A DNA stretch of 64,000 nucleotides from Phialocephala subalpina (lineage: Eukaryota; Ascomycota; Leotiomycetes; Helotiales; Mollisiaceae), in contig FJOG01000021.1 of assembly GCA_900073065.1 (NCBI GenBank), forward strand, positions 275,370 to 339,369. The letters are read 5' to 3'. The first letter of the stretch is position 1; each line of letters starts with the position of its first letter. Made by a program: the position numbers and the translations under genes. Below are positions 1-11,637 of the stretch, in pieces. Under the pieces are notes generated by a model. It was not told the origin of the DNA, searched no databases, and worked only from the letters and a program-made list of their open reading frames with translations.

Positions 1-1574
1 CGAACATTGCGGTGAAGTAGGCGATGATTACGTTGTTTTCCAGTTTTGCGAACTATGTCATGATTAGCAAGTCCAACGATAGGGTCAAGAGAAACGAGGA
101 ATCTCACTCTCATGCCCAAACAAGGATGTCTCCCAACACCCCACCCCAACCATCCCAGCGGAACCTTCTTGTCCTCTGCCTTCTCTGGGAAATAACGCGA
201 CGGATCCCACTGAGTGGGGTTTGGATAGATCTTCGGATCAAGATGCACATCCCCCAGATGATAGGTAGCAATCGCACCTGGGTCAATGACCTCTCCATCC
301 CCCACCGGAATCGCCTTCGTCGAGATATTCTTCCTAAACGCCGTCCCTAAGGCTTGAAGTCGGATACTATCCTTCAAGCAAAGATCAATGAGCGGGAACT
401 CAGACTCCCATGCTTCGAATGGTACTTCGTCAAGTTGGTCGACGAGAGGAGCAGATGGATTGGTGCTGTATTTCGCTGCTACTGTCTTGACTTCTTCCAG
501 AACTTTTTGACGCCAGTGAGAGTCGTTTGCGAGATAAGTCAATACCCAGGCTGCGTTGATACCGCTGTTCAGCAACCCGGCGAATAGGGCACCGATGATG
601 AACTCGATGATGCGGAACATGGAGTCGCCTTGCTCGATTAGGTATTGGAGGGGATCATCTCCTTTAACTCCGGTCTTTTTACGCTCTTCGACGATCTTGT
701 TGACGATCATGTAGAGTCTGCTGGCGGCGTAGGTGCGTTTTACTACTGCTGGTGAAGGGAACCATGGATACATGACTGCGATTGGGGTTGCGGATGAGTC
801 GATTTTCTCGTAGTATCTGAGTGTTTTCATCAACAGTTCTTGGTTGTCGGCGATGTCGTCGCAACCGACCATTCTCATGGTCAATTGGTAGACGATCATG
901 TAGATGCTTTCGAATGGATCGGTGATGCCGGTTGGGTTTTGATCCAATTCGTTGATACGGAAGCGGGTATCTTTTAACAGCTTAGGGAGATCTAGCACGT
1001 GTCAGAATGGTGACACGAGAAAGAGGGGAACAAGATGTACTTCGACCAAAATTCGCACTCGAGATCATGTGCGTCATGCGCTTGATGAAGAATCCTCCTG
1101 GTCCAGCGAATTTCTGATCTGTGTCTATCGCTTCACCAGGCTTTGTCTTTAAGGTATTTGGGCTCTGTCCAAAAAGCACGGCATAACTTCATCCAATCAG
1201 TTTCGGTCTCACATCATATCGAGAATGACTATCTGAATAAATCAAACATACCCTTCAGTAAAGCCTAAATCTCGACTTTGAAAGAACACATGTCGTGCCT
1301 TCTCCCCCGTCAATCCAATAACAGGATGTTTTCCTACAAAAAAGCTAAAATTCCCCGACGGAGTCTGTGCTTTGGCATGCTGGAAGAGGTCCCATCTCGC
1401 AGTGAAGAAACGGAGGGTGCCAAAGATTGGATAGCCTTCTTTCAAACGCTTGGGTGCGTTGGCGCTGAACCTGTAGCCGGTTGAAGCCCAGATGGTATAG
1501 GTTCCGACCAGGAGAAGGATGATTGTTGAGACAGTCGATGCTGACAACACGGGGAGATCTTGGAGGGAGATCAT
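1..1574 (-). CDS. Cytochrome P450 monooxygenase, 3' end cut by window edge
   Basis: A membrane-anchored haem-thiolate monooxygenase, probably in the ER; substrate unknown. The exons I read are 1574-1252, 1186-1041, 991-108 and 52 to the edge. All junctions are GT-AG and in phase, giving 468 visible residues. The ATG at 1574 precedes a hydrophobic anchor (residues about 8-30, containing STIILLLVGTYTIW). The haem loop reads GWGVGRHPCLG and is followed, across the 55-nt intron 53-107, by MRFAKLENN. The K-helix reads KDSIRL, so the usual Glu of ExxR is Asp. The I-helix reads FAGLLNSGINAAW and lacks the normal Asp/Glu-Thr pair. Both deviations lie in a clean open frame, so they look like family traits rather than decay. 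A second, unrelated P450 lies 750 bp upstream on the same strand. I cannot assign a CYP family. Confidence 0.9.
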
Positions 1575-2326
1575 GTTTGGTTTTTTCGGGAAGGCGAGAG
1601 GGTCGTCATGGAAGTTTGAGAGAAGATGCAGCCGAAATATGAAAATGACCAAATGTGTAACGGTCTCACAGAGAGAGGTGGTGCCACGAACTTTGGCACG
1701 AAGTTGATACCGTAGACAGAAAATGATGCGAGGAGAGGAAAGCGAAGTCGAAATTAAGAATCTCACTAGTCTCGTCAGCAATCACTGGCGTCAGCGTGTT
1801 CCCGTTTCATGCGCTTGATAGCGACGACTGAGAAACCCGCTCGGGATCTACACTTTGGCGGGGCATCCGGGAACGTGCACACAAGGGCGCTATTCGCACT
1901 TCGAAATGTATGATTGGTGTCCTCGTAACCTTAATATAGCGCTCATATCGATGTCGGCTCGTAGATATCTAGAATTTCTAGACTTCAACCTTAAAATGTC
2001 GTCGGGTTGGGGTCCAACCAAGAACACATCTTTCGTGAGGGATGGTGATGGTGCATCAGACGGGAATCGACATATCAGCGAATGAAAATGTGTTGATTTG
2101 TCGTCGAGATGAATGTCATCACGTAAATCTCGTCGGGAAGCGGACCGACCAAGCGATTGTACTATACTAAGTACATCTCAGAATACACCGTAGTGCTCAG
2201 CACCACAAACTCGGCAGTGTTGGTCTCCTGAATCTACAATTCGCTCGCTTGAACAAAAGAGGACTCGTGAGTACACATCAAAAAGCATCTCATCCTATTT
2301 GTATCGAGACTTGAACCTCTCTTTTC
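1575..2326. other. Intergenic spacer between two P450 genes
   Basis: About 750 bp separate the start of the first P450 from the stop of the second, both on the minus strand. It should hold the promoter of the first and the terminator of the second. I see no coding frame or clear motif. Confidence 0.6.
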
Positions 2327-4164
2327 TCAAAACTTTCTCAAGGCAACTCTGCAGAAGAAGTTCTTCTGCTTGACAAACCACCGATTTTCAGTCTCCAGCG
2401 GCTGGTCTGGGCTGACTAGTGTGAAGGCAAAGTTTCTGATCAATTCCGGAATAACGAGTGAGATTTCCATGAGGCTGATATTCTTCCCAATGCAGGTGCG
2501 GGAACCTGAGCCGAACTGGAAGATATCAGCAGCCAACCCGAATACGAACATCTTACGCCTTGAGCTAACATTATGAAAGCGCTTTTGATAATACTTACAC
2601 TCATAAAATATCTCCCCATGAACGAACTCCTTTCAGGACTTTCCAGCCACCGCTCTGGTCGAAATGTGCGAGCATCGCTCCCGAATACGAATGTGTTGCT
2701 GTGTGCTACCCATGCGTTAACACCGACGATTGTGCCTCCTGGGAAGTATTGGCCTGCGATTGTTGCGCCTTGCTCTGGGACGACTCGCGCTAGGGGTAGG
2801 CCGGTAGCTGGATGCATGCGAAGACCTTCTTTGATGCAGGCTTGAAGGTATTGCAGCGACTGGGTTTCGGCGAAGGTTGGTGGTGATGAAAGCTTGCTGG
2901 ATGTGATGGCTTGGTTAATCTCTGCCGTGAGCTGGTGGTTCCAGAATTAGATTATACCTATCATCTCAAGTGAAAGCTGAATTTGGACTGACCTTTGACA
3001 TGGTTTCTGGCGTTTTGATCAAGTGGTAGAATATCCCAGCCAGACTAACAGACGTCGTGTCCGACCCAGCTCCAATATTCGTCAAGCACGTCCCGAACAC
3101 AGCCGCCATAGTAAACTCCTCCGGCTTCTCATTGTGCATACGAAGAGTCTTTGTCAAGAAGTCCTGTCCAGACCCTTCCTCTTCCAGTTTGCCCAGTTTG
3201 AGCTGATCCAATCGCTCCATGACTTGCTTGGTCGTGAAGTCTCGAAGAGCTGACCCTCCCGAGCTTCCTATCTTCTGGAACATGCGGAAGAGAAAGGGAT
3301 GGAACTCGGCAAAGATGCCGACGTGAGCAAGGTATTGGAGATACGCGTGTAGTGCCTCGAGGAGACCCCATTTGTCTTTTCCTTCGTCAAGAAAGCCGAA
3401 TCGTTTGTTGAGCTGGGAGGAGGTCAGCGACAAGTTACGGTCAATTTGATAGTGCCTTACCGTTATAAGTCCAATCGTATCAAAGGCAAAACATTGAAAC
3501 CAGTGTTGTATATCAATAAATTGGTCGATTTGTGATCTTGCCCGTTGTGAAAACCTTTCGGCGAGAATTCTGCTACACTCGTGGACTTGAGATTCCATGG
3601 AGGTCAGATTGGTCATTGAGTAGAGTGCTGCGACCTTTTTGCGGTTCTGTGAGTGTGTTTTGGGGTCTCGATCGGTGAAGAGATCTTTATTATGAGGGTC
3701 AGGGTTACCACTAGCGAAGTACCAAGGTGCCTATCGAAGGTGGGTCAATTGGGATTCCATCGATTCGCAAGTTTGAAGCCAGAGAAGATTCCTATACCTT
3801 GACAAAGCTCGCTCCATGTCCATATATGATCTTAACTGCTTCAGCATCGTCGATCGAGTATTCATTCGGTGCAATGCGGACGATGGACCCTGAAGCTTTT
3901 GTCAATAACCCGAGAGGTGCTGGACAAGCACATGTTGATATCCATACCGAACCTCCTATGCAGTTCAATATTGACCTGCTCGAACCTCCCGTTCCACACG
4001 TGTTTCAGATACCATAGACGAGAGAACCTTGCCAAGGGAGGGCCGGGTACAGATCTCAACGGCGAGAGGATTGCAGGAAGGACAAAGTAAAGAACAGAAG
4101 AAAACAACAGGAAGCAAACCACCGAGATAGGTGAGACTGAATCGATCAGCGAATGAAGCGCCAT
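2327..4164 (-). CDS. Cytochrome P450, pisatin demethylase-like (CYP57-type)
   Basis: An ER-bound P450 of 506 residues from six exons: 4164-3948, 3889-3798, 3730-3461, 3412-2993, 2931-2599 and 2515-2327. All are GT-AG and the total length is a multiple of three. The ATG at 4164 precedes a membrane anchor (ISVVCFLLFSSVLYFVLPAI) and the hinge RSVPGPPLARFSRLWY. Next come IVRIAPNEYSIDD and IKRFGFLDEG-like segments typical of the pisatin demethylase/benzoate hydroxylase-like group. The I-helix is GAGSDTTS, the K-helix KEGLR (ExxR), the PERF region FRPERW, and the haem loop FGSGSRTCIGKN. All catalytic signatures are present, so the enzyme should be active. The family assignment rests on these motifs; the substrate cannot be told from sequence. 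Confidence 0.92.
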
Positions 4165-4864
4165 AGTAATAAAGCCTGGGAAGAACTAGAATTTGCGAAC
4201 ATTCGGTGTAGGAGCTTTTGACTCTCAAATATGTTGAGAAAGAGGTATAATGCAAAATGACAGTGCGAGAAGCTGTTGCTCGGATCACTGAACCCGAGGT
4301 ATGCGCGATGTATGAACTGCAGAGGTGTGAATTCACTGAGCAATTGGGGTACTCGGGGAGTATGTGGCTGAATGTGGGGTACCCCGCACTGAGGGCTCCT
4401 GCTAGCAATTGATCTTAACCTTTGCTTCTGGGGAAGTGCAGTAGCGTGGGAAGGCCATGATGGTTGGTTTCTCACAAAGTGAGAATGATCGCGATGAAAG
4501 CAGAAGAAAGTGAAATGAGGGCGGAGAGCAGATCTTACAGTGTGTGCCTCAGGCCAAAAGGCTTGAAAAGGCTTGCAAACGAACGCGATGCTTTAAACCT
4601 CTTCGCAACGTGCAATCTTGACTACACGCCATTGCAATGATTTTCGATCTCTGCTTGGCTCAACCGAAACTAAGATTATCTCTTGTAGCATCTATGAGCT
4701 CTATATTTTCACTTTGCGCGTCAAACTCAACGGAGCGCTAAAACTTCGGTCTTTTGAGTGTGTCAGTGATTGGGCAAGATCGGTCTTAGCCCCGCAATAA
4801 TTTTTAATACCTGTATAAGTTTAAATAAGCCAAATTTGACCTACATCGTCTATTGGACGACCAA
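4165..4864. other. Intergenic region upstream of the second P450
   Basis: About 700 bp lie between the P450 start and the tRNA-Pro. The small frames here overlap on both strands and resemble no family. It probably carries the P450 promoter; I see no defined element. Confidence 0.5.
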
Positions 4865-5018
4865 GGCTCAATGGTTAGCATCACCATGTCATCCAACCAT
4901 GAACTCGCATTAACAGTGTAATAGGTCTAGTGGTATGATTGTCGCTTCGGGTTTAACCGCCCTCTCTTCAACGAGAGAAGTTTGTGACAGGCCCCGGGTT
5001 CAAATCCCGGTTGAGCCC
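4865..5018 (+). tRNA. tRNA-Pro(CGG), interrupted in the D-arm and anticodon loop
   Basis: The 3' half is textbook: anticodon stem 4941-4945/4984-4988, anticodon CGG at 4948-4950, a 31-nt intron at 4952-4982 directly after position 37, T-arm CCGGG-TTCAAAT-CCCGG at 4994-5010, acceptor strand TTGAGCC at 5011-5017, and T5 (a Pol III terminator) at 5023-5027. The bases directly 5' of the D-arm (4916-4922) pair with the acceptor at only three of seven positions. GGCTCAA at 4865-4871 is a perfect 7/7 complement and is followed by TGGT, as expected for positions 8-11. Removing 4876-4926 (51 nt, flanked by GGT direct repeats) restores a standard tRNA-Pro. The gene is therefore either split by an insertion and possibly dead, or carries a second, non-canonical intron. 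Confidence 0.75.
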
Positions 5019-5676
5019 CTGCTTTTTGCCCAGTCTACAGTACGATTCCCTTCTTTTTTTTTCATTTCATAGGTTTAGATTCTTATTTTGTTACTTTTTG
5101 TGGGATTATATCTTTTATTTACTGTTTTGTGAGGCCTGGATTCTGGTCCTGGATTTTGAGCTATACTATTTTTTGGTGCGCTTAAAACTTAAGCGAGGTA
5201 GACAATTGAATCACAACCTTTGTTACTTCCCCTTTTGTCTCCGTTCCTTCCGCTCAAGCATTAGCTCGCAGATTCATATAAAGACTTTGTTTTCATGCTA
5301 CGGACTCTACTCCTGTTTCTCTAGTTGCGCTTTCTTTTTCCACACAATTCTCTATGTTTCCGCTCTTGCCCCACTCCCGCTGCAACCCTCTTCCTCCGCC
5401 TTACGATATCCTTCGGGAAATCCAACATCGCACCTGCAGATGTCTAGAATCGATTATTCCTGATTTCGTGGGAAATTTGAAGAACCATGTCCCAAGCTCT
5501 GTGGAGCATTGAGTTCAATGCTTCAGACCGATGATATGTCCGAAGTTTTTGAGCTGTGTGCCGTATCGTTATAGACAGCCATTTTCAAGTTACGAACTTC
5601 CTTTCATTATATAACATAGCCAAAACAAATCTCACAAAATTACATTATCTCTAATCTCTCCACAGTGCACCCGCTT
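5019..5676. other. Intergenic region after the tRNA
   Basis: About 660 bp, pyrimidine-rich on the plus strand. A 159-codon open frame at 4984-5463 overlaps the tRNA, is full of F/L/S/C and resembles no protein. The region near 5600-5676 is AT-rich and is probably the 3' end of the converging FAD oxidoreductase transcript. Confidence 0.5.
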
Positions 5677-7132
5677 TCACTTCAGCGCCTCCGCAACATT
5701 CGGCAACAACCCCTCCACAAACCTCCAAATCAAACTCGAATCATGCGTATGCAACGTCGCGCCCACCCACCACGTCCTCCTCGTCCCCTGCAACCCATAC
5801 AACCTCCCATAAAACCCATCCCTGATATCATCCGCACTCACCTGCAACGTAAACGGTTTATGATTGCTCGTAACAACAAACTCCGGCTCTGAAACCCCTT
5901 TCCCCGGCACTTGGATATTCTTGACTTGGGAGAGGATTGTGGATTCGATTTCGGAGTCGGTGGTGGATTTGTTGGTCGCGAGATAGAAGGCTAGTTGAAG
6001 GTTGGGAATACCTGTTTGGACGATGGAGTAGAGGGAGGGGGGAGAGGGGACCGAGAATTCGAGGGAGGGGTCGATAGCGCTGAGAGATGTGTTCGATGGG
6101 ATGCCACTGTTCTTTATGATGCTTGTGAAGTATTGAGTGTATTTGAATTTCTTGAATACATGCTCTTCGCTGTCTGCGAGATCGAAAGGGGCGAGATTTG
6201 AGAGCGTGGGTTGGATGGCGACGATGAGTTGAGAGGACTTGATGAGTGTGAATTTTGTGCCTTGTTTGATTATTATGGATACGCCGTCGTGGGAGCGTTC
6301 AACGTCGAGGATAATGCTGTTATAGAAGACATCTGAGCCCAAAACTGCTTGGGCGGAAAGGTAGAGGAGGCTGTTGTCGTGTAATGCAGTGGTTAGAAAT
6401 CCCGTTTGCAGATCTGAGATATCATCTGGTCCAAAGGATTTGAGGAAGTAGATTGCTGGCGTTTCGCGGAAGTCGCCGACACCTTGTGTGAATATCCAAG
6501 CAAATGGCATCAGCGCACTAAGGTTGTATTTCTTGGCGAAGTCGATGAACGTGAGGAGTAGGTCCTCAGGTACTGGGTGTGGGAGGTCGAAGCCGTAGTT
6601 CAAATAGGGGTATTTTGCGACTTGCTCAGCATATGTACTAAGGGCTGCTGCAAAATCCCCCGCAGAAGGTGTGACGAGCTTGCTTGTCAGAAAGTCTGCA
6701 TATCTTGGGTGCGCTGTCAGCATGTTAGCAATGCAGATGCTAGAAGCTAGCTTACACTTCTGTGACACCTGGCACGCTGCCTGATGTCGTCAATGACACA
6801 TTGAGACGAGCGAAGTAATTGGTGACGAAGTCAAAATGATGAAATATTTCAACACCATAGTCAATAGGGAACCCAGTAGCTGGATCGATGTACGTTTGGC
6901 AGTGTCCACCAAGGCGATCAAGCTGTTCAATCACAGCTACACTCTTGCCGGCGTCGCGAAGATGGATAGCAGAATACGTTCCAGAAGATCCGCCACCGAT
7001 GATGCTCACGTCCTTCGTGATGACTTGGTCGACATTGTATTTGTGACCATTTACTTCACACCAAGTTGGCGCGGCAGAAACGAAGAAGGATGATCCACCG
7101 AGGGCTATGAAAGGTAATAAAGAGAGGAGCAT
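5677..7132 (-). CDS. Secreted FAD-dependent oxidoreductase (amine oxidase fold)
   Basis: A predicted 467-residue flavoprotein from two exons, 7132-6756 and 6703-5677. The 52-nt intron has a GCTAAC branch point; I chose its 3' site at 6704 because it keeps the frame and gives VYADF. Residues 1-20 (MLLSLLPFIALGG...VSAAP) form a signal peptide, so it should enter the secretory pathway. The dinucleotide fold follows: VSIIGGGSSGTYSAIHL (GxGxxG), then VIEQLDRLGGHC. The order fits the NAD(P)-binding Rossmann/FAD oxidoreductase family often annotated in fungi as beta-cyclopiazonate dehydrogenase-like. That name is homology only and does not imply that cyclopiazonic acid is made. The two P450s 3 kb away on the same strand could be partners, but no backbone synthase is visible in the window. 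Confidence 0.85.
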
Positions 7133-8587
7133 TTTGGACGTGCAGAACTGCAGTGCCAAAACAGGACCACGAAGAAGATAGAAACGACAGTTTGAAGAAA
7201 GTAGTGCCAGACTTCCAGATATCCGCCGACACGGCGGCTCGCTCCTCTTAAAGGAGGCACATTCGTAAAGTCGAGGCCTGTAAGAAGCATTGTATGACTG
7301 TTCCAATTCCCTTCTCTGGAAACTGACCAGGGGATCGCCATCATCCTTCATCGATTTGAGGCTTTTCAGAACGAATGTGATCGATGCAACTCCTTGCTCA
7401 AGCTATGAAAGAGGTGACCCGAATATGCTCCATGTGCCACTCGAGCATAGGTCCAATCACAATTTTCTGACTTCAGACCATGGCTTAACCCCGCTCTTCT
7501 CGTTCGCCGATAGTCCTTCAGCTGCGGTACTACTTTGTGCAACCTCCCATGATGTGGTTGATACTCATGGGATTTCCCAGAAAACGGGTTCAGCTCTGGA
7601 AACTGCCACGACTTCATTGGATTGTGGACGCCACATCACTTAAGGATTTGGTCCGTGACTCGGCCATCATGACAAAAAAAGTTGCACAGGCGCCAGAATG
7701 GGGATCTTCCTCTGAAATTCTGTTCCTAGCCCTGGATGGGCTTGGAAGCAAGCTTTCGGGGTTAAGCAACTCAACCCTAGGCCTCAACGCCTTTGCATTC
7801 TTCGGATGCATCCTGGCAGATCTCAACAACGCCTTCCATTCTCTATCGTACATTGCAGTAGTGAGAATTGTCAGCGCTTCTGCGGATGAGACAGAGGTGC
7901 CGATGCTTCCGAGCCTTCACAACATGCGAAGCTTACATATTGGTATCTGTGTGATGCCTAGGGCCGAACAAGGTCTGGCGAAGAGTTCGAGCACCATTGT
8001 GAGAGATCGTGGAATCGGAAATACTGGCGCTTGTGTGTGTAAAGGGATCTGTGTGATGACCACCTGGGCATCTCGAAGCCGTGTATTCTTCCCATAAACT
8101 GCTCTTTCATCTCTTCTCACGTATCCACGGTATTTCTGTCCCATACTCATGGCACACAGCCAATATGATAAACATTGCTCAGTTCCCTCGGGTGTATGTT
8201 GATCGAAGTGATTGCATTGGACTCGTCGCATTGAGGACAAGTAGCTGACCGACGGGAGAAAGAGGCGATTTGCTGGATCGTAATACTCTGTCGCGGTGGG
8301 GGGTTCGAGCTTTCCGTCCTTTGCGACTGGATCGTAACAAACAGAGGTCTTCGTACTGTGTTGACAATGTTGATGTGTTGATGTGTTCCGGTGAAGAAAT
8401 GCTCGGATCCGAAGTGACTTGTGGTAAGGTTAGGCACAGTTCAGCCTTGTGGCTCGGCTGAAACTCCCTAGATGACCCATCATCCGGACGACCTACATTT
8501 GCAACAACAGCACAAAGTAGTTCTCATACCCTCCATTGATTGTTTCTATCCTCTCTCGGTTTTGGAATTATAACATAGACGATCGCC
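7133..8587. other. Divergent intergenic region with weak open frames
   Basis: About 1.45 kb lie between the divergent FAD oxidoreductase and GNAT-like genes. Several open frames of 60-186 codons overlap on both strands (for example 7537-8097 plus, and 7614-7853 and 8147-8437 minus). None gives a recognisable domain or a consistent splice path. A decayed gene cannot be excluded. The two promoters must lie at its ends. Confidence 0.45.
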
Positions 8588-11306
8588 ATGTTGAAAAGGA
8601 AATTCTCCGCCATTGACGACGAAGAGGAGCGAGCTGGGATGGCTGGAGCTCAAGGCAAGTTGAATGCGCTCTCAAATTTTGAGACATTGTAGATAAACTG
8701 ACTCCCATCTCTGCAACAGTTGGCTATGATGGTGATGGTCCATTCTTCTCCAGCCAAATCAGTTCTGCGACAGGTCCAATTCCCTTCAACCTTAGTGAAG
8801 CAGCCGAGGACAAAGCTGCGGATGACAGAGACCATGAATTTGAGGTCGAAGAAGAAGACTACATCATCCCATTCACGATACGCACATCAATCACTGCAGA
8901 TGAATGTGCAGAGTGGACGCAATTGATTCATGTCAAAGCCATACACAAAGGAAAGGAGATTGGGAATGCAGAAGGGCGTTATATCGACCGAGACCAAATA
9001 AGAGAGTACTTTTACGATGCCATGGATGAACCTTCGCAAGATACACTGGAATTGGCAACAGAGTTGTTTGACAGCAGAGCCCGGCTGAAGTCGGAGCTTA
9101 GGGCTGGCGAGGGCTCCGGCATTTGGGGAAGTGAGATGAACACAGGCGGCATACTATTCTTGCAGACCTTAGCAGTTGCACCGGAGTGGCGGGGAAAAGG
9201 TATCGGAAGGGATATCATGGAAGCCTTCATGAAAAAGGGTCAGAGCTGGAAAGACGATGTTCAATCCGTGCTTCTCAAACCAGGTCAACTTAACACTATG
9301 GAGTTGAACATCGAGCAAGAAGGCATGAGTCGGCAGCAAGTCCTAGCTACTATTGCAAGGGATCGCCAGAAGGCTATTGCCTTCTGGCGTGCCCTTGGAT
9401 TTCGCCGTATTGCCAGTTCGGAATGGTTCGCAACAACCTTCGACCCTCTGCACCCAGTGCATCAATTAGCTGCCGAGGATGATTACGACACAAGTGATGA
9501 TGGTGTTCTTGGGAGGCATCAGGAGGGTCATCAAGGAGATGGGCAATCTGGCCTAAGAAATGGTGCGTCAGCGCAGCATAAACCTATGCTGAAAGCTCCA
9601 TCTCAAGAAAGTGCGGGTGGCGACGACGATTCATCAGATGAAGAAGAGGAGGAGGNNNNNNNNNNNNNNNNNNNNNNNNNNNNNNNNNNNNNNNNNNNNN
9701 NNNNNNNNNNNNNNNNNNNNNNNNNNNNNNNNNNNNNNNNNNNNNNNNNNNNNNNNNNNNNNNNNNNNNNNNNNNNNNNNNNNNNNNNNNNNNNNNNNNN
9801 NNNNNNNNNNNNNNNNNNNNNNNNNNNNNNNNNNNNNNNNNNNNNNNNNNNNNNNNNNNNNNNNNNNNNNNNNNNNNNNNNNNNNNNNNNNNNNNNNNNN
9901 NNNNNNNNNNNNNNNNNNNNNNNNNNNNNNNNNNNNNNNNNNNNNNNNNNNNNNNNNNNNNNNNNNNNNNNNNNNNNNNNNNNNNNNNNNNNNNNNNNNN
10001 NNNNNNNNNNNNNNNNNNNNNNNNNNNNNNNNNNNNNNNNNNNNNNNNNNNNNNNNNNNNNNNNNNNNNNNNNNNNNNNNNNNNNNNNNNNNNNNNNNNN
10101 NNNNNNNNNNNNNNNNNNNNNNNNNNNNNNNNNNNNNNNNNNNNNNNNNNNNNNNNNNNNNNNNNNNNNNNNNNNNNNNNNNNNNNNNNNNNNNNNNNNN
10201 NNNNNNNNNNNNNNNNNNNNNNNNNNNNNNNNNNNNNNNNNNNNNNNNNNNNNNNNNNNNNNNNNNNNNNNNNNNNNNNNNNNNNNNNNAAAATGAAGTC
10301 GAATGGCTGGAAGAATTGGGCGAAGACCTTCGACTTCGTGTCGCCCTCGTGAAACTTCCGGATGCCCAGTGCCTGGAACTGTGGCAGTCGTCCGATCATC
10401 CACAAGCACTTCTAGACCCGGACAGCAACGGAAACAACATACTTCACATTGCTGCGATGGGCAGAAAACCCCGGAGTCTAAGTTTTATACTTGACAACGT
10501 CCTCACTCCTGCGATGAAGGCAAGATTCATCTCTGGCAATAACCACGGTCAAACGCCTCAAAACATCCTCATAGAAGAGATTGAGGGGAACACGCCATCC
10601 AAGTCTGCTGCTCTGGAATGTTTTCGCATCCTGCAGAATGAGCAGAGAAGCACAAATGGTTGGTAAGCTGATTTTTCTTTTCTTTACGCAACAGTTCTCC
10701 CCTCCACTGTGTCGCCCACCGGCAGACCTTCCACCAAGACTTCTCGTATGGAACTTCTTGAATCAATCATGATTACATCCCTCAGGTTCTATTTCCAGAA
10801 CTCACATCATGCATAGCACCTGTGGTCAATGTCTCGATGGCTTTTTTTCCCCAAGAATGAAGGTCCAAATGTCCTACCAGGCCGAGCGCCTGGGTGATAT
10901 GGTGACTGATTCCGATGCGGAATACCACTCCTACTCAATACTTGACAGAGACGTCAAGAAAAGCTTCAAGTACGATGCAGAGCTACGCGAAGGCTATAGC
11001 AATGTCTTCCGAATCATTGCGAGTTGTCTCGAGTCCGGCCATATCCCATACTCTTCGAGGATCATCGAGGAAGCGGAGCACTCACACTGGAACATATCCT
11101 ACTTCACTGACCTTGGAGGCGAAGTGGAGACAGTTTTGGCTCACTGCTTGAGAGATGCTCGGATTGAAGCCTCTGACCACGGCTTTTACGATGTGTACAA
11201 GGACGACTTGGAGAAACTCCCAGAGTGTGATAATGATGGGGAGTTCGAGCAGGTTGCGGAACTGCTGGGTCTTAATGAGCTTCACATGAGATCATTTCGC
11301 AGATAA
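8588..11306 (+). CDS. GNAT acetyltransferase-like protein continuing into ankyrin repeats
   Basis: The ATG at 8588 opens a short exon ending at 8654. The intron 8655-8719 is of GC-AG type (GCAAGT...CAACAG) and joins in phase to a long exon from 8720. That exon encodes an N-acetyltransferase core: LQTLAVAPEWRGKGIGRDIM is the acetyl-CoA motif A, and RQKAIAFWRALGFRRIAS is motif B. An acidic linker runs into a gap of Ns at 9656-10289. After the gap the frame differs by one, so an intron or an inexact gap length lies inside. It resumes with ankyrin-like sequence (DSNGNNILHIAAMGRK, NNHGQTPQNIL). A tentative intron 10659-10785 links to a final exon with a CxxC motif (STCGQCLDGFFSPRMK) ending at 11306. 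The GNAT part is sure; that all parts form one gene is inference from order and frames. Substrate unknown. Confidence 0.65.
9656..10289. other. Assembly gap (634 Ns)
   Basis: A run of undetermined bases follows an acidic, GA-rich stretch (GAAGAAGAGGAGGAGG) that probably stopped the assembly. The gap lies inside the GNAT/ankyrin gene and hides its middle part. Open frames called through the Ns have no meaning. Confidence 0.98.
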
Positions 11307-11637
11307 TCACTTTGAGACGGTTATAATTGAAAATTCTGTCTCTCAACAAATTACTAGAAGCGGGCTGTTCTCTTTTTGGACATCGAAGCAAGTGCAAACA
11401 GAATCTTTGTGAACAAGCTTGAGATCTTGAGAGGGGAGAGAAAGTGAGGTCTTTGAGATTAATCAAGGAGCTATTTCTTTCACATTGAGAATATTCACTT
11501 CCCACAATATTGATTTGTAACTTGATCAAAATTAGTATGTTTCTTATTTGTTTTGAAAAGTAGATCTGAGTGTTTGGGTGTAAAAGGAAATAGATACGTC
11601 AGACGCAGGAGAAGGCATTTCGCAGATAGCTGAAATA

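Noticed and set aside
4984..5463. 159-codon plus-strand frame
   Set aside because: It starts inside the tRNA-Pro and is a low-complexity F/L/S/C string from pyrimidine-rich DNA.
7537..8097. 186-codon plus-strand frame in the FAD/GNAT spacer
   Set aside because: No domain, poor start context and competing frames on the minus strand.
9584..10405. Frames running through the run of Ns
   Set aside because: The unknown bases contain no real stops, so the lengths are meaningless.
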